Shown here piece by piece: positions 42,934 through 52,249 of a DNA stretch of 64,000 nt (positions within the stretch are counted from its first letter, which is position 1; each line of letters opens with the position of its first letter). The translations under genes were made by a program, and so were the position numbers. Origin of the DNA: JADKFD01 sp050250665 (GTDB taxonomy: Bacteria; Pseudomonadota; Gammaproteobacteria; Xanthomonadales; SZUA-5). Location of the stretch: assembly GCA_050250665.1 (NCBI GenBank), contig JBFWOF010000020.1, forward strand, positions 1-64,000. Reading direction: 5' to 3'. Under the pieces are notes generated by a model that saw only the letters and a list, made by a program, of their open reading frames with translations, was not told the DNA's origin and ran no database searches.

Positions 42934-43851
42934 TCAAGGAGCCCTGACCGATTCGGCCAGCTGCGCAGCCGCTTCGATGGTTGCCAGATGGATCTCGACG
43001 ATGTCGGCCACATCCGGCGCATAGCCGCCGGCCATGCTGACCGCCACTGGCAGCCGGTGTTTGCGGCAATGCGCGAACACCATCTGGTCGCGCTGCCGCA
43101 GCCCGGCCTTGCTGAGATTGAGCAGCCCGAGCTTGTCGCCTTCGAAGGGATCGGCACCAGCCACATAAATGACGGCCTGGGCACGCGAGCGGGCCTGCGC
43201 ATAGGCCAGATTGAGTTCCAGCTGCCGCAGATACTCTTCGTCGCCGGTGCCGCTGGCCAGTTCCACGTCCAGATCGCCACGCGGTTTGACCGCCGGGTAG
43301 TTGCGGGCACCGTGCATCGAGAAGGTGTAGATGCTGGGATCGTTCTGGCAGATCGCCGCCGTGCCATTGCCGTGATGCACATCCAGATCGACGATCAGCA
43401 CACGTTCGACCAGACCTTGTGCCTGCACATGGCGCGCGGCGATGACGCTGTCATTGAAGATGCAGTAGCCGGCGCCGTGATCGGCGAAAGCGTGGTGGGT
43501 GCCACCGGCGAGATTGATGCCAACTGCCCTGCCCTGAATGGCGGTCGCCAGTGCCGCCATGCTGGCACCTGACACCCGGCGCGTGCGTTCGGCCATGGCT
43601 GGCGACCACGGAAAGCCGATGCGTCGCTGTTCGGCCGCGCTGAGCTCGCCATCACGTACCTTGGCCAGGTATTCCGGCGTGTGCACCCGCAGCACCGAAA
43701 GATCATCGGCACGCGGCGCCTCCAGCATCTGCGCGCCCCACCCCGGCGCCCGCTGTTCGACCGCCTCGCGCAGCAGCCGATATTTGGACATCGGGAAGCG
43801 ATGCCCCTCGGGCAGTGGCAGCACGAATTGATCGCTGGTGTAGATGTTCAT
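42934..43851 (-). CDS. histone deacetylase-family hydrolase
   Basis: 305 residues. Arginase/deacetylase fold with the zinc motif VDLDVHHGNGTA (two Asp/His ligands), GGTHHAFADHGAGYCIFND (catalytic His pair region) and GADPFEGD (third metal Asp). Bacterial members deacetylate small molecules such as acetylpolyamines or acetoin-related substrates, or are of unknown substrate. The call of fold is firm and the substrate open. Confidence 0.92.
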   Translation of the reverse strand: MNIYTSDQFVLPLPEGHRFPMSKYRLLREAVEQRAPGWGAQMLEAPRADDLSVLRVHTPEYLAKVRDGELSAAEQRRIGFPWSPAMAERTRRVSGASMAALATAIQGRAVGINLAGGTHHAFADHGAGYCIFNDSVIAARHVQAQGLVERVLIVDLDVHHGNGTAAICQNDPSIYTFSMHGARNYPAVKPRGDLDVELASGTGDEEYLRQLELNLAYAQARSRAQAVIYVAGADPFEGDKLGLLNLSKAGLRQRDQMVFAHCRKHRLPVAVSMAGGYAPDVADIVEIHLATIEAAAQLAESVRAP

Positions 43852-43923
43852 CGTTGTCGGCAGTTTGCGATCAGGCGCCGGAAGTCTGCGTGGGTGGCTG
43901 TGCCAAAGACGTTGATGGTTGCT

Positions 43924-44010
43924 GCGTCATTGCGAGAAGCGCAGCGACGAAGCAATCCAGTGCATTGCCGCACATCGCTGGATTGCTTCCCCCGGATCAA
44001 GTCCGGGGTC
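43924..44010. repeat. palindromic GCGTCATTGCGA element, truncated copy 3
   Basis: It begins 'gcgtcattgcgagaagcgc', has the inner 'caatccag'/'ctggattg' pair, and ends in 'ccccggatcaagtccggggt' without the closing 'gcaatgacg'. It is inverted relative to copies 1 and 2 and joins the next repeat directly. Confidence 0.85.
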
Positions 44011-44214
44011 TCCATGAACCCATGTCCTAAGTGATTGAATTTCAAAATTCCGGCACGAGCCGGCTGTTGTAGCCCGAAGTGCGCGCAGCGCTCTCCGGGA
44101 GGTGATGCGCAAAGCGCCGGGGAGCCGCTGCGCGGCACCCTCGGCCTACGTCCGTTTTGATGGTTCATGGACCGTCGGCAGTGTCGGGCCGAAACAGGTG
44201 GCTCGCAATGACGT
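44011..44214. repeat. mosaic dispersed repeat, copy 3
   Basis: Opposite orientation to copies 1 and 2. It runs 'tccatgaacccatgtc', 'ttccggcacgagccggc', 'tagcccgaagtgcgcgcagc', 'gccggggagccgctgcgcgg', 'ctcggcctacgtccg', 'catggaccgtcggcagtgtc' and ends in 'ggtggctcgcaatgacgtc'. Confidence 0.88.
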
Positions 44215-44300
44215 CTGATTGTTGGCCACTTTCGAGCCCCCGGCTGAAAAGATGGGGCCAGTAATGATGAGGTTCCCAGGGACGTTCAAGATCTGAAGGC

Positions 44301-44416
44301 TCTTCTTCGTGCGCTTTCTGCTTTTCCTTTGCGTCCTTCGCGTCCGGCTTCTGGCGACGATCTGCCTTGAAGCAGGACATGGCCGTCGCCGGTCGCGCCG
44401 CAAGGGCGCTCCTACA
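44301..44416. repeat. 'CTTTTCCTTTGCGTCC...GGTCGCGCCGC' dispersed repeat, second copy
   Basis: It contains 'ctgcttttcctttgcgtcc', 'gcgtccggcttctggcgacg' and 'ggtcgcgccgcaagggcgct', collinear with 26381-26487. Confidence 0.85.
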
Positions 44417-44467
44417 GGACTCGTGCCCCGGAGGACACGCCGCAAGGGCGCTCTTACAGGACTCGTG
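44397..44467. repeat. 42-bp tandem duplication
   Basis: 'gccgcaagggcgctcctaca...' at 44397-44425 recurs with one change at 44439-44467, offset 42 bases. It parallels the 44-bp tandem array at 14231-14359, which shares the core 'gccgcragggcgctc'. Confidence 0.8.
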
Positions 44468-44503
44468 AGTCGCGTCAGGATTGCAGTTCCGTCAATTCCG
44501 ACC

Positions 44504-45553
44504 TTAACGCGCCGGCAGCAGGGGCATCGGGTCGACCGGTTTGCCGTTCTTGCGCACTTCGAAATGCAGCAGTACCCGATTGCTGGAACTCTTGCCCATT
44601 TCGGCGATCTTCTGGCCGGCCTTGACCTTGTCGCCTTCCTTGACCAGGCGCGTGCGGTTATGACCGTAGGCCGACAGCAGCTCGGGCGAGTGCTTGACGA
44701 TCACCAGCTCGCCGTAGCCAATCAGACCGGCGCCGCTGTAGACCACTTCACCATCCCGGGCGGCCACCACGGGCTGACCCAATTCACCGACGATATCAAT
44801 GCCCTGCCGAGTCGGATCGCCACTGGCGTAGGTCACCACCACCTTGCCGCTGGTGGGCCAGATCCAGCCTGCGGCACTCGGGCGAGCCGCTGCAGCCGGT
44901 GCCGATGGTGCCGCTGCCGGGGCTGTTGGAGTGATTGCCGCGGCAGCCGAGCTGGTGGCTGGCTGGACAGCGCTGCTGGTGGCAGCAGATGCGGTCGCTG
45001 CAGCCGCCGCAGTCGGCACTTCCGGTTCGAAGACCGGCGCACTCGGCGGGCTGGAGCTGCCGGAGATGGGTTCGGCGCCCTCGGGCAGGGTCACACCCAG
45101 GTTGGCGTCGTAGCCGGGCGCAGGCTGGGCCGCACTGGCGACGGCCGCCGCACCCACGCGATCCGAACCTGCCGGCGGTCTCTGTGTCGATGCGCTGACG
45201 GTGGTGGATGAGGTCGGAGCCGCAGTTGCGGCCGGTGCCGAGGCTGCAACCGCGGGAGCGGCATTGCTACCCACCCGCAGGGTCTGCTTGGGATAGATGG
45301 TATAGGGGGGCGAAATATTGTTCCAACGCGCCAGATCGCGATAGTCGACGCCATATTGCACCGAGATCTTGTAGAGCGTATCGCCTGCTTGCACGGTATA
45401 GCTGGGGCCGGCCTCGGTGCTGGCAGAGCCGGCCTCGTACGTGGGCCGTTCGCCCTGATCAACCGATGGCGCCGGCCGAACCATGACCGATTGCTGGCAA
45501 CCCGCCAACATCAGCGCAGCACAAATCCCAGCGGCTCCCAGTGCGCGATTCAC
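44504..45553 (-). CDS. nlpD: murein hydrolase activator NlpD
   Basis: 349 residues from a GTG at 45553 that overlaps the pcm stop (GTGA). The lipobox is MLAGC. A LysM domain (SYTVQAGDTLYKISVQYGVD) is followed by a long Ala/Pro/Ser/Thr linker and a C-terminal LytM/M23 domain. The M23 metal ligands are degenerate: the site of the first His reads RQGID and the HxH site reads LLHFEVR. This fits NlpD/EnvC-type activators, which switch on amidases rather than cut peptidoglycan. Confidence 0.93.
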   Translation of the reverse strand: MNRALGAAGICAALMLAGCQQSVMVRPAPSVDQGERPTYEAGSASTEAGPSYTVQAGDTLYKISVQYGVDYRDLARWNNISPPYTIYPKQTLRVGSNAAPAVAASAPAATAAPTSSTTVSASTQRPPAGSDRVGAAAVASAAQPAPGYDANLGVTLPEGAEPISGSSSPPSAPVFEPEVPTAAAAATASAATSSAVQPATSSAAAAITPTAPAAAPSAPAAAARPSAAGWIWPTSGKVVVTYASGDPTRQGIDIVGELGQPVVAARDGEVVYSGAGLIGYGELVIVKHSPELLSAYGHNRTRLVKEGDKVKAGQKIAEMGKSSSNRVLLHFEVRKNGKPVDPMPLLPAR

Positions 45554-46233
45554 AGCACGCCCCGCACCAGCGGCACGAAGCTCACCGCGCCCAGATTCTC
45601 CTTCGACCATCCTTCCGTCCCCCGAACCATGCGTATCAGACTTTGCTGCCCGGCTGGACCCAGTGGGGCCACGGCCACGCCTCCAATTTCAATCTGCGAC
45701 AGCAACTCGGGATCCAAGGTGTCCCTGGCTGCAGTCACGATCAGTGCGTCGAAGGGCGCGTTCTCGCGCCATCCGATATTGCCATCGTCGTGTTTCGAAC
45801 GGATGTTCTTGTACCCCAGTTGTCGAAAGCGTTTACGTGCCTGACGCAGTAATTCATCGATGCGCTCAACCGTATGCACTTCCGGCACCAGTTCCGCCAG
45901 TACCGCGGCCTGATAGCCCGAACCGGTGCCGATCTCAAGCACCTTCTTCGGTACCCCGTCGCGCAGCAATGCTGCCGTCATCAAGGCAACAACGTAGGGC
46001 TGCGAAATGGTCTGGGCCATGCCGATGGGCAAGGCCGTGTCCTCGTAGGCGCGACTGGCCAGTGCTTCATCGACAAACAGGTGCCGCGGCACGCGCCCGA
46101 TCACTTCCAGCACCCGGGGATCGCTGACCTTCTGAGCCTTCAGACGCTCCACCAGGCGATCGCGCGCGCGCTGGGAGGTCATGCCCATGCCCTGGGCTTC
46201 CACCGGAATGGGCGACTGATAGCGCCTGATCAC
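45550..46233 (-). CDS. pcm: protein-L-isoaspartate O-methyltransferase
   Basis: 227 residues from a GTG overlapping the surE stop (GTGA). It repairs isoaspartyl damage in proteins using AdoMet. Motifs: MTSQRARDRLVERLKAQ near the start, ISQPYVVALMTAALL, and the AdoMet loop VLEIGTGSGYQAAVLAEL. surE-pcm-nlpD is a conserved order. Confidence 0.96.
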   Translation of the reverse strand: MIRRYQSPIPVEAQGMGMTSQRARDRLVERLKAQKVSDPRVLEVIGRVPRHLFVDEALASRAYEDTALPIGMAQTISQPYVVALMTAALLRDGVPKKVLEIGTGSGYQAAVLAELVPEVHTVERIDELLRQARKRFRQLGYKNIRSKHDDGNIGWRENAPFDALIVTAARDTLDPELLSQIEIGGVAVAPLGPAGQQSLIRMVRGTEGWSKENLGAVSFVPLVRGVL

Positions 46234-46982
46234 AGCGTACTCACCCAGCTGGCCACTTTTTCCAGCGCGGTGTAGCGCGTGAGATCCACCGTGATCGGGG
46301 TGATCGAGATATACCCGGCCTTGACCGCGTGGAAATCAGTGCCCGGGCCCGCATCCTGCTCCGGTCCGGCCGGCCCGATCCAGTAGATCGGCCGCCCGCG
46401 CGGATCGCTTTGGGCGATGCAGGGCTCGGAGCGGTGACGATGGCCGAGGCGAGTCACCTCAAAACCGAGGATGTCCTTCCATGCACGGTCGGGTACGTTG
46501 ACGTTGAGGATGGTGTCGGCCGGCAAGGGATCTTCCAGCAGACGCGAGACGATGCGCACGGCGGCGCTGGCCGCCGTCGCGTAGTGCTGGCCCTGATGAT
46601 CTTTGGTGACCAGCGACACGGCAATCGCCGGCAGCCCGAGAAAGCGCCCTTCCATGGCCGCCGCAACCGTGCCCGAGTACAGCACGTCATCGCCCAGATT
46701 GGCCGAATTGTTGATGCCGGAAACCACGATGGCGGGGTCGGCATCCAGCAGTCCGGCCAGCGCCAGATGCACGCAATCAGTGGGCGTGCCGGCCACGCGA
46801 TAGCGTCCGTCGGGCAGTTGCACCACCCGGATCGGCTGATCGAGGGTCAGCGAATTGCTGGCGCCGCTGCGGTCTCGATCGGGTGCGACCACGCTGACAC
46901 GGCCGATCGTAGCCAGATGTTCGGCCAGAATCTGGATGCCCGGGGCGTCTACGCCATCGTCATTGCTGATCAGAACGTGCAT
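46230..46982 (-). CDS. surE: 5'/3'-nucleotidase SurE
   Basis: 250 residues. It dephosphorylates nucleoside monophosphates and is linked to stationary-phase survival. Signature ISNDDGVDAPGIQILAEHL with the paired Asp metal ligands, SNSLTL, and VSGINNSANLGDDVLYSGTVAAAMEG. Divergent from the Smr gene, with pcm overlapping downstream. Confidence 0.96.
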   Translation of the reverse strand: MHVLISNDDGVDAPGIQILAEHLATIGRVSVVAPDRDRSGASNSLTLDQPIRVVQLPDGRYRVAGTPTDCVHLALAGLLDADPAIVVSGINNSANLGDDVLYSGTVAAAMEGRFLGLPAIAVSLVTKDHQGQHYATAASAAVRIVSRLLEDPLPADTILNVNVPDRAWKDILGFEVTRLGHRHRSEPCIAQSDPRGRPIYWIGPAGPEQDAGPGTDFHAVKAGYISITPITVDLTRYTALEKVASWVSTL

Positions 46983-47040
46983 ACGAACTCTCTAGGACCA
47001 ACCAGTGATAATAGCAACGCCGCCGCTCGTCAGGACTGAT

Positions 47041-47610
47041 GTGAGCAAACAGCGCAGATTGCCGCCTCCACCCGAGCCCGAACTGGACGATGCCGCCCTG
47101 TTCAGGCAGGCCATAGGTCCGGTGCGAGCCCTGCCCGTGCAGGACGATCCGGCCCGATCATCCAGGCCGCAGCCCGAGCCGGAGCCGCGACTGTCGCAGG
47201 CCGATGAGCGTCAGGTGCTCGCCGAACTGCTGTCGGACGATATGGCATTGGTCGGGCTGTCCAGTGGCGAAGTGCTCGCCCACCTGCAGGACGGCTACCC
47301 GCCGAAACTGCTCAGGCAACTGCGCCGTGGACAGTTCGTGGTCGAGGCGGAACTGGACCTGCACCATCTGCGGGTGCCTGAGGCTCGGGCCCTGCTCAGC
47401 CGCTTTCTGGCCGACTGCCGCCGCGACCGCCATCGTTGCGTGCGCATCGTCCATGGCAAGGCCAGAAATTCTGAAAGCGGCAGCGTGATCAAGGCCATGA
47501 CCGACAGGGTGCTGCGCCAGCGCGCGGATGTGATCGGCTACACCTCGGCCAGACCCCAGGATGGCGGTACCGGCGCGGTGATCGCATTGCTGCAAGCGCC
47601 GAATCGATAG
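47041..47610 (+). CDS. Smr domain-containing protein
   Basis: 189 residues from GTG 47041 with AGGA upstream; a GTG at 47005 in frame is possible. The N-terminal half is Pro/Glu rich. The C-terminal Smr domain has the motif ELDLHHLRVPEARALLSRFL (LDLHG-type) and VRIVHGKARNSESGSVI. Smr domains act as nucleases or DNA/RNA binders, as in E. coli SmrA/SmrB. Divergent from surE. Confidence 0.9.
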   Translation: MSKQRRLPPPPEPELDDAALFRQAIGPVRALPVQDDPARSSRPQPEPEPRLSQADERQVLAELLSDDMALVGLSSGEVLAHLQDGYPPKLLRQLRRGQFVVEAELDLHHLRVPEARALLSRFLADCRRDRHRCVRIVHGKARNSESGSVIKAMTDRVLRQRADVIGYTSARPQDGGTGAVIALLQAPNR

Positions 47611-47618
47611 CCTTCCGA

Positions 47619-50045
47619 TCAAGCCGCGCGATCTGATACCCGTGCCGCCCCGGCATGTGCCAGCAGCGTATTCAGCCTGTCCAGCCGCACCGGCTTGCTC
47701 AGCCATTCGTCCACGCCGACCGGCAGTACCTTGGGCGCCTGGTGCCCGGAGACGATGGCGATACGACTGCGGCGCAGAGCGGGCTCGGAAAGACGCAGCG
47801 TCTGCGCCAGGTCAGGGCCCTGCCCGTCCGGCAATTCCACGTCCAGCAGCAACAGATCGTAGTGCGTGATTGCCACCTTGGTGCGCGCATCGCGCGAGCA
47901 GTTGGCCACCTCGACCTGGCAGCCCAGAACCTCCAGCTGGCTGCGCAGGGTCAAGGAGACATCCTCGTCATCGTCCACCACCAGTACGGCCATCCCCGAT
48001 TCCTTGCACACGCCTTCCACTGCAGTTTCCACACCGGTTCCCAGGCACGGTTCCAGGCTCAGAGTGAACTGGAAGCAGGCGCCATCACCCGGCGTGCTTT
48101 CAGCCTGTAGTTCACCGCCCATCAGTCTGACCAGATCCGAGGAGATCGCCAGACCCAGGCCAACGCCGGCCCGATGCCGCTGTCCAGCCCGACCGCGGGC
48201 GAAGGGTTCGAACAAAGTACCGATCTCGTCGGCTTCTATGCCGGGGCCGCTGTCGCGCACGCTGAATCGCACCCGCGCTGGGACTTCGTGTGGCTGGCTG
48301 ATCAGCTTGACGCCCAGGCAGATTTCACCTTTCTCGGTGAACTTGAGGCTGTTGCCGATCAGGTTGCTCAAGACCTGCTGCAAGCGCTCCACATCGAGCA
48401 TGACCGCATCCGGGATGTCCGGGCTCAGATCGAGGCGCAGTGTCAGCCCCTTCTCCCGTGCCCGCGGCAGGTACAGTTGCTGCACGGTGGACACCATCCG
48501 CACCAGACTGGCCGGGCGCAATTGCAACTCCAGCTGACCGGATTCGATGCGGCCACGATCGAGCAGGTCCTGCGCCAGTTTCTCCACGGTATGACCGGCG
48601 CTTCGTACGGCTTCGACCATATTCTTCTGCGAAGGACTCAGCGGCGAGGTCAGCAGCAACTCGGAGAGTCCGATCACACCGCTGATGGGATTGCGCAGCT
48701 CATGACTGGTGTGCGTGAGTGCGCGCAGGCGGGCGTCCAGTGCCGACTGCAGTTGCCGATTGAGCCGGCGCTGGGCATGGAAGAAGTAGGCCAGCGCCAG
48801 CACGATGGCGATGCTCAGGAGGATCAGAAAACCGGTCAATCGATGCTGTCTGGCCATTGCCTCGGTACGCTCTCGCGCCAGCACGGCATCCTTTTCCAGT
48901 CGTGCAACCTCCAGCTTCTGCTCGGCGTATTCCAGTCTGGCTTCAAAGTCGTCCGAGGCCTCGGCACGGTCGCGGCTGGACACCTTGGCTTCCAGTTGCA
49001 GCATGCGCTCCAGTTCGGGAGTCCACTGTTCGGCCGGTTCTGCACCCTGCAATTCGGCACCGACCAGCGACCGGAGCACCCGGAGTTCGTCGCGCATCAA
49101 GCCGAGCTCGTTGAATGACTTCACCGATGCGCGCAATTCGGTCAAGGCCTCAGGCAAGTCCCCGCCATCGAGGGCAGCGAGCCCGATCAGCTCATGGGCC
49201 TGACCGGAGAGCTGAGTATTCTGCAGATCGGCGGCAATGCGCTGCACCTGCTCGGCATTCGCCAGCACCAGGGCGCGATCACCGTCGGCCCGAGCCACTC
49301 GGGCCGTCTCCAGGTGCAGTTCGGCCTTGAGCTTGGGATCGATCAGATCGGCAGACAGGGCCAACCCCTGAGCCAGGGATTCACGCGCCTGCGCCAGGTT
49401 GCCAAGATTGGCCGCAGCCCGGGCCCGATTACGCAACAACCGGATGCGCATGCCCTGCGCCGATTGTGGCTCCAGTTCCGCCAGGCCGCGATCGGCGTAT
49501 TCCAGCGCCAACTGGTGCTTGCCGAGCATATTGCTGAGTGAGGAATAGGCCAGCGCCACATCAGCCTTGAGTTCTGCGGACGGCGACTGCCGCAGTCGCG
49601 ACTCGGACTCGATCAGTGCCTGCTCTCCGCGGCTGTAGTCCTGCAGCGCGATGCTGGCACGGGACTCGGCAATCAGGCCGCGAATGGCGAGGATCGGTTC
49701 GGCGGCAGCGTCGGCATAGGTCCGCGCCTCTGAACCTGCATCGCGCTGGCAGGGCCAGTCGGCGGTCATCCGGCAGGCGTTGGCCCTGGCCAGGTAGAGC
49801 AAGGCGACTTCGCGCCCATCTGCCTGCTCTTTTGCTGCCTCCAGCGCCGCAGGCAAGCGCTGCAGCACTCCGACAGGATCCGTCAGTGCCTGAATCTCGA
49901 GGGCATGTCGCGGCAGGCGCGAATCTGCAGCAGCCAGCGTGTCGGCGGGGTCGTTGGCCAGGGCCGGCACGGACGCACAGCAGCTGAGCCAGACTGCAAT
50001 CAGAGCTGCTGCCAGACCGGTGATGCCCTCATGTCGCTGCCCCAC
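47619..50045 (-). CDS. hybrid sensor histidine kinase with TPR sensor
   Basis: 808 residues. Signal peptide (about 1-30), a periplasmic TPR-like helical region (about 60-370), a coiled stretch, one membrane helix (LTGFLILLSIAIVLALAYFF, about residue 405), HisKA with the phospho-accepting His in LTHTSHELRNPISGVIG, HATPase_c with the GPGIEADEIGTLFEPF and GVGLGLAISSDLVRLMGG boxes, and a C-terminal receiver domain (VLVVDDDEDVSL; phospho-Asp in LLLLDVELPDG). No partner regulator or output domain is adjacent. Confidence 0.93.
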   Translation of the reverse strand: MGQRHEGITGLAAALIAVWLSCCASVPALANDPADTLAAADSRLPRHALEIQALTDPVGVLQRLPAALEAAKEQADGREVALLYLARANACRMTADWPCQRDAGSEARTYADAAAEPILAIRGLIAESRASIALQDYSRGEQALIESESRLRQSPSAELKADVALAYSSLSNMLGKHQLALEYADRGLAELEPQSAQGMRIRLLRNRARAAANLGNLAQARESLAQGLALSADLIDPKLKAELHLETARVARADGDRALVLANAEQVQRIAADLQNTQLSGQAHELIGLAALDGGDLPEALTELRASVKSFNELGLMRDELRVLRSLVGAELQGAEPAEQWTPELERMLQLEAKVSSRDRAEASDDFEARLEYAEQKLEVARLEKDAVLARERTEAMARQHRLTGFLILLSIAIVLALAYFFHAQRRLNRQLQSALDARLRALTHTSHELRNPISGVIGLSELLLTSPLSPSQKNMVEAVRSAGHTVEKLAQDLLDRGRIESGQLELQLRPASLVRMVSTVQQLYLPRAREKGLTLRLDLSPDIPDAVMLDVERLQQVLSNLIGNSLKFTEKGEICLGVKLISQPHEVPARVRFSVRDSGPGIEADEIGTLFEPFARGRAGQRHRAGVGLGLAISSDLVRLMGGELQAESTPGDGACFQFTLSLEPCLGTGVETAVEGVCKESGMAVLVVDDDEDVSLTLRSQLEVLGCQVEVANCSRDARTKVAITHYDLLLLDVELPDGQGPDLAQTLRLSEPALRRSRIAIVSGHQAPKVLPVGVDEWLSKPVRLDRLNTLLAHAGAARVSDRAA

Positions 50046-50217
50046 CCAATGTGCCTCGGAAGCGCCGCTGGCCGGCGTGCCGCAATCATAGCAAATGCAA
50101 CCGATTGTTCACCCTAAATTGCTCCCGGTGCAGGGATCAGGCTTCGTTGTGCCTGCTGATGCGAGTCGCCCCAACCGTTGAAGTGAGAAATCCAGACGTG
50201 ACGGTCATACTTGGAGG

Positions 50218-51744
50218 ATGCCTGACATCGTCCTTGCCACACTGAACGCCCGTTACGCCCACGCCGCTCTGGGATTGCGCTATCTGCGCGCCAATCTGGG
50301 CGAACTGCGGGAAAGTAGCGTCATCCGCGAGTTCGTCATCGGTCAGAAGACTGAGGAACTGGTCGAGAAACTGTTGGCCGACCAACCCCGAATTCTGGGT
50401 CTGGGCGTCTATATATGGAATGTGGAACAGTGCACTCGGCTGGTGGCCCAGCTGAAGCTCGTTGCACCCGACATCGTCGTGGTGCTGGGCGGGCCGGAAG
50501 TCAGCCACGAACCCGAAGTGCAGCCCATCTGCGCCCAGGCCGACTATGTCATCAGCGGCTGGGGCGATCTCAGTTTTGCGCGGCTGGCGCGGCAGATTCT
50601 GGCGGGCGCAGCGCCGCCGGAAAAGTTGATCCAGGGTGAGCAACCGCCCTTGGCTGCGTTGGCCATGCCCTATGCCGAATACACCGATGAGGATGTGTCC
50701 CGCCGCTACATCTATGTCGAAGCCTCTCGTGGCTGCCCGTTCAAGTGCGAGTTCTGCCTATCGGCACTGGACAAGACCGCCTGGCCTTTTGCGCTGGACC
50801 CTTTTCTGGCCGAGCTCGAGCAGCTCTACGTACGAGGCGTGCGCCAGTTCAAATTCGTCGATCGCACTTTCAATCTCAAGATCGATGTCTCCCTGGCCAT
50901 CCTCGAGTTCTTCCTGAGCCGCATCGACGCAGCACCGGACGATCCACCCTTCGTGCACTTCGAGCTGATCCCCGATCACCTCCCGGAGCGGCTGAAGAGT
51001 GCGATCAGCCGCTTCCCGGCTGGCACGCTGCAGTTCGAGATCGGTATCCAGACTTTTGATCCCGAGGTACAGACCCGGATTTCGCGGCGCCAGAAGAATC
51101 ATCTGGCTGAAGACAATCTGCGCTGGCTACGCGCACACAGCAAGGCCCATCTGCATGTGGATCTGATTGCCGGACTGCCCGGAGAGGATCTCGCCAGCTT
51201 CGCCGCCGGATTTGACCGCCTGGTGGCTCTGGGACCGCATGAAATCCAGCTCGGGATACTCAAACGCCTGCGCGGCGCACCGATCGCCCGCCACACCCAG
51301 GATTTCGATCTGCGCTTTGCGCCGGATCCGCCGTATCAGATCCTGGCCACGAACTGCCTTGATTTCCAGACGCTGCAGCGGGTTTCGCGCTTCGCCCGTT
51401 ACTGGGACCTGATCGCCAACTCTGGGCGCTTCAAGCAGACCCTGCCCTGGCTGCTTGGCGCCAGCCCCTTCGAGCGATTCATGGCCTTCTCCGACTGGCT
51501 CTATGCGAGCACTGGCCAAACCCACGCCCTGGCGCACGATCGACTGGTGCATCTGCTGCACGAATTCATCAGCACTCGGCTTGAGCTGCCTGCTGAAGCG
51601 GAACTGGCCCTGATCGACGACTATCGCTCCGCCGGCGGCCGTTCGCGCCTCAGTTTCGAGGCCGCTGACGTGGTGCTGCCACCGCCGCGCAAACGCCAGA
51701 GCGGTTCTACGCCAGCGCGGCAGGCCAGGCATCTGGTCGGCTGA
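50218..51744 (+). CDS. B12-binding-type radical SAM protein, DUF4080
   Basis: 508 residues. A Rossmann-like cobalamin-binding-type N-terminus (about 1-140, LGLGVYIWNVEQC and VVVLGGPEVSHEPEV) precedes a radical SAM core whose cluster motif CPFKCEFC has Cys at about 173, 177 and 180. The C-terminal region fits DUF4080. The family may methylate or modify a peptide, lipid or cofactor; the substrate is unknown. The canonical DxHxxG of classical B12 proteins is absent, as in many of this family. Confidence 0.9.
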   Translation: MPDIVLATLNARYAHAALGLRYLRANLGELRESSVIREFVIGQKTEELVEKLLADQPRILGLGVYIWNVEQCTRLVAQLKLVAPDIVVVLGGPEVSHEPEVQPICAQADYVISGWGDLSFARLARQILAGAAPPEKLIQGEQPPLAALAMPYAEYTDEDVSRRYIYVEASRGCPFKCEFCLSALDKTAWPFALDPFLAELEQLYVRGVRQFKFVDRTFNLKIDVSLAILEFFLSRIDAAPDDPPFVHFELIPDHLPERLKSAISRFPAGTLQFEIGIQTFDPEVQTRISRRQKNHLAEDNLRWLRAHSKAHLHVDLIAGLPGEDLASFAAGFDRLVALGPHEIQLGILKRLRGAPIARHTQDFDLRFAPDPPYQILATNCLDFQTLQRVSRFARYWDLIANSGRFKQTLPWLLGASPFERFMAFSDWLYASTGQTHALAHDRLVHLLHEFISTRLELPAEAELALIDDYRSAGGRSRLSFEAADVVLPPPRKRQSGSTPARQARHLVG

Positions 51745-51775
51745 GCCACCACGACTTCGATTTTTACCCGCGAAT

Positions 51776-52249
51776 GTGACCGTTGAGCGGAAGCTCTTCC
51801 CCGCTGGTCGCATGGCGCGTGCACAAGACCATGTCGGCGCGGTTACATGTAGTCACTCTTTGAGCCGGGGCGTGCTCTCCGTGATCGCCAGCGTCAACAC
51901 ACTGTCATCCACCCTCGATCGCGCAGGCGCGCGCAGCGCCCCGGTCGTTCTGCAGTTGCTGACGTCGATGGACGTCGAAAATTCGCTGCTCAACGTCGAT
52001 CTGGAATTGTCCACCCGACACCGCAGAACTCCGAACATCGACTGGTTGTTGCGCCTGGATCTGTCCCCGGCGCCGGCATCGCACGAGCAATGGCACGGCC
52101 AGGTCCACTGCGTGGGCGGCCATCTCAATATCGAAGTGAGCCCCAGACAATGGCCCACCGGCGGGCAGCGCTGGTCCATGCGGCTGTGGCTACGCGATCC
52201 GGACAGCGACGCCGATTGGGAACTGGTGGAGACAAGACCGCTGCCCTGA
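51776..52249 (+). CDS. hypothetical protein
   Basis: 157 residues as drawn; the start is uncertain, because the first 30 residues look less protein-like than the rest and a later GTG (in GVLSVIASV) may be used. The remainder has no membrane helix and a composition with several Trp (NIDWLLRLDL; QRWSMRLWLRDP), like a small beta-rich domain. It follows the radical SAM gene on the same strand. No family recognised. Confidence 0.5.
   Translation: MTVERKLFPAGRMARAQDHVGAVTCSHSLSRGVLSVIASVNTLSSTLDRAGARSAPVVLQLLTSMDVENSLLNVDLELSTRHRRTPNIDWLLRLDLSPAPASHEQWHGQVHCVGGHLNIEVSPRQWPTGGQRWSMRLWLRDPDSDADWELVETRPLP

Larger units (their letters stand above)
43852..44503. other. 652-bp repeat mosaic downstream of nlpD
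   Basis: From left to right: a partial palindromic element (43924-44010), mosaic repeat copy 3 (44011-44214), the CTTTTCC/GCGTCC repeat (44301-44416), and a 42-bp direct duplication (44397-44467). No gene is supported. In many gammaproteobacteria rpoS follows nlpD; it does not here. Confidence 0.65.

Noticed and set aside
44504..45553. NlpD as an active peptidoglycan endopeptidase
   Set aside because: Two of the M23 metal-ligand positions are not His, so an activator role is more likely.
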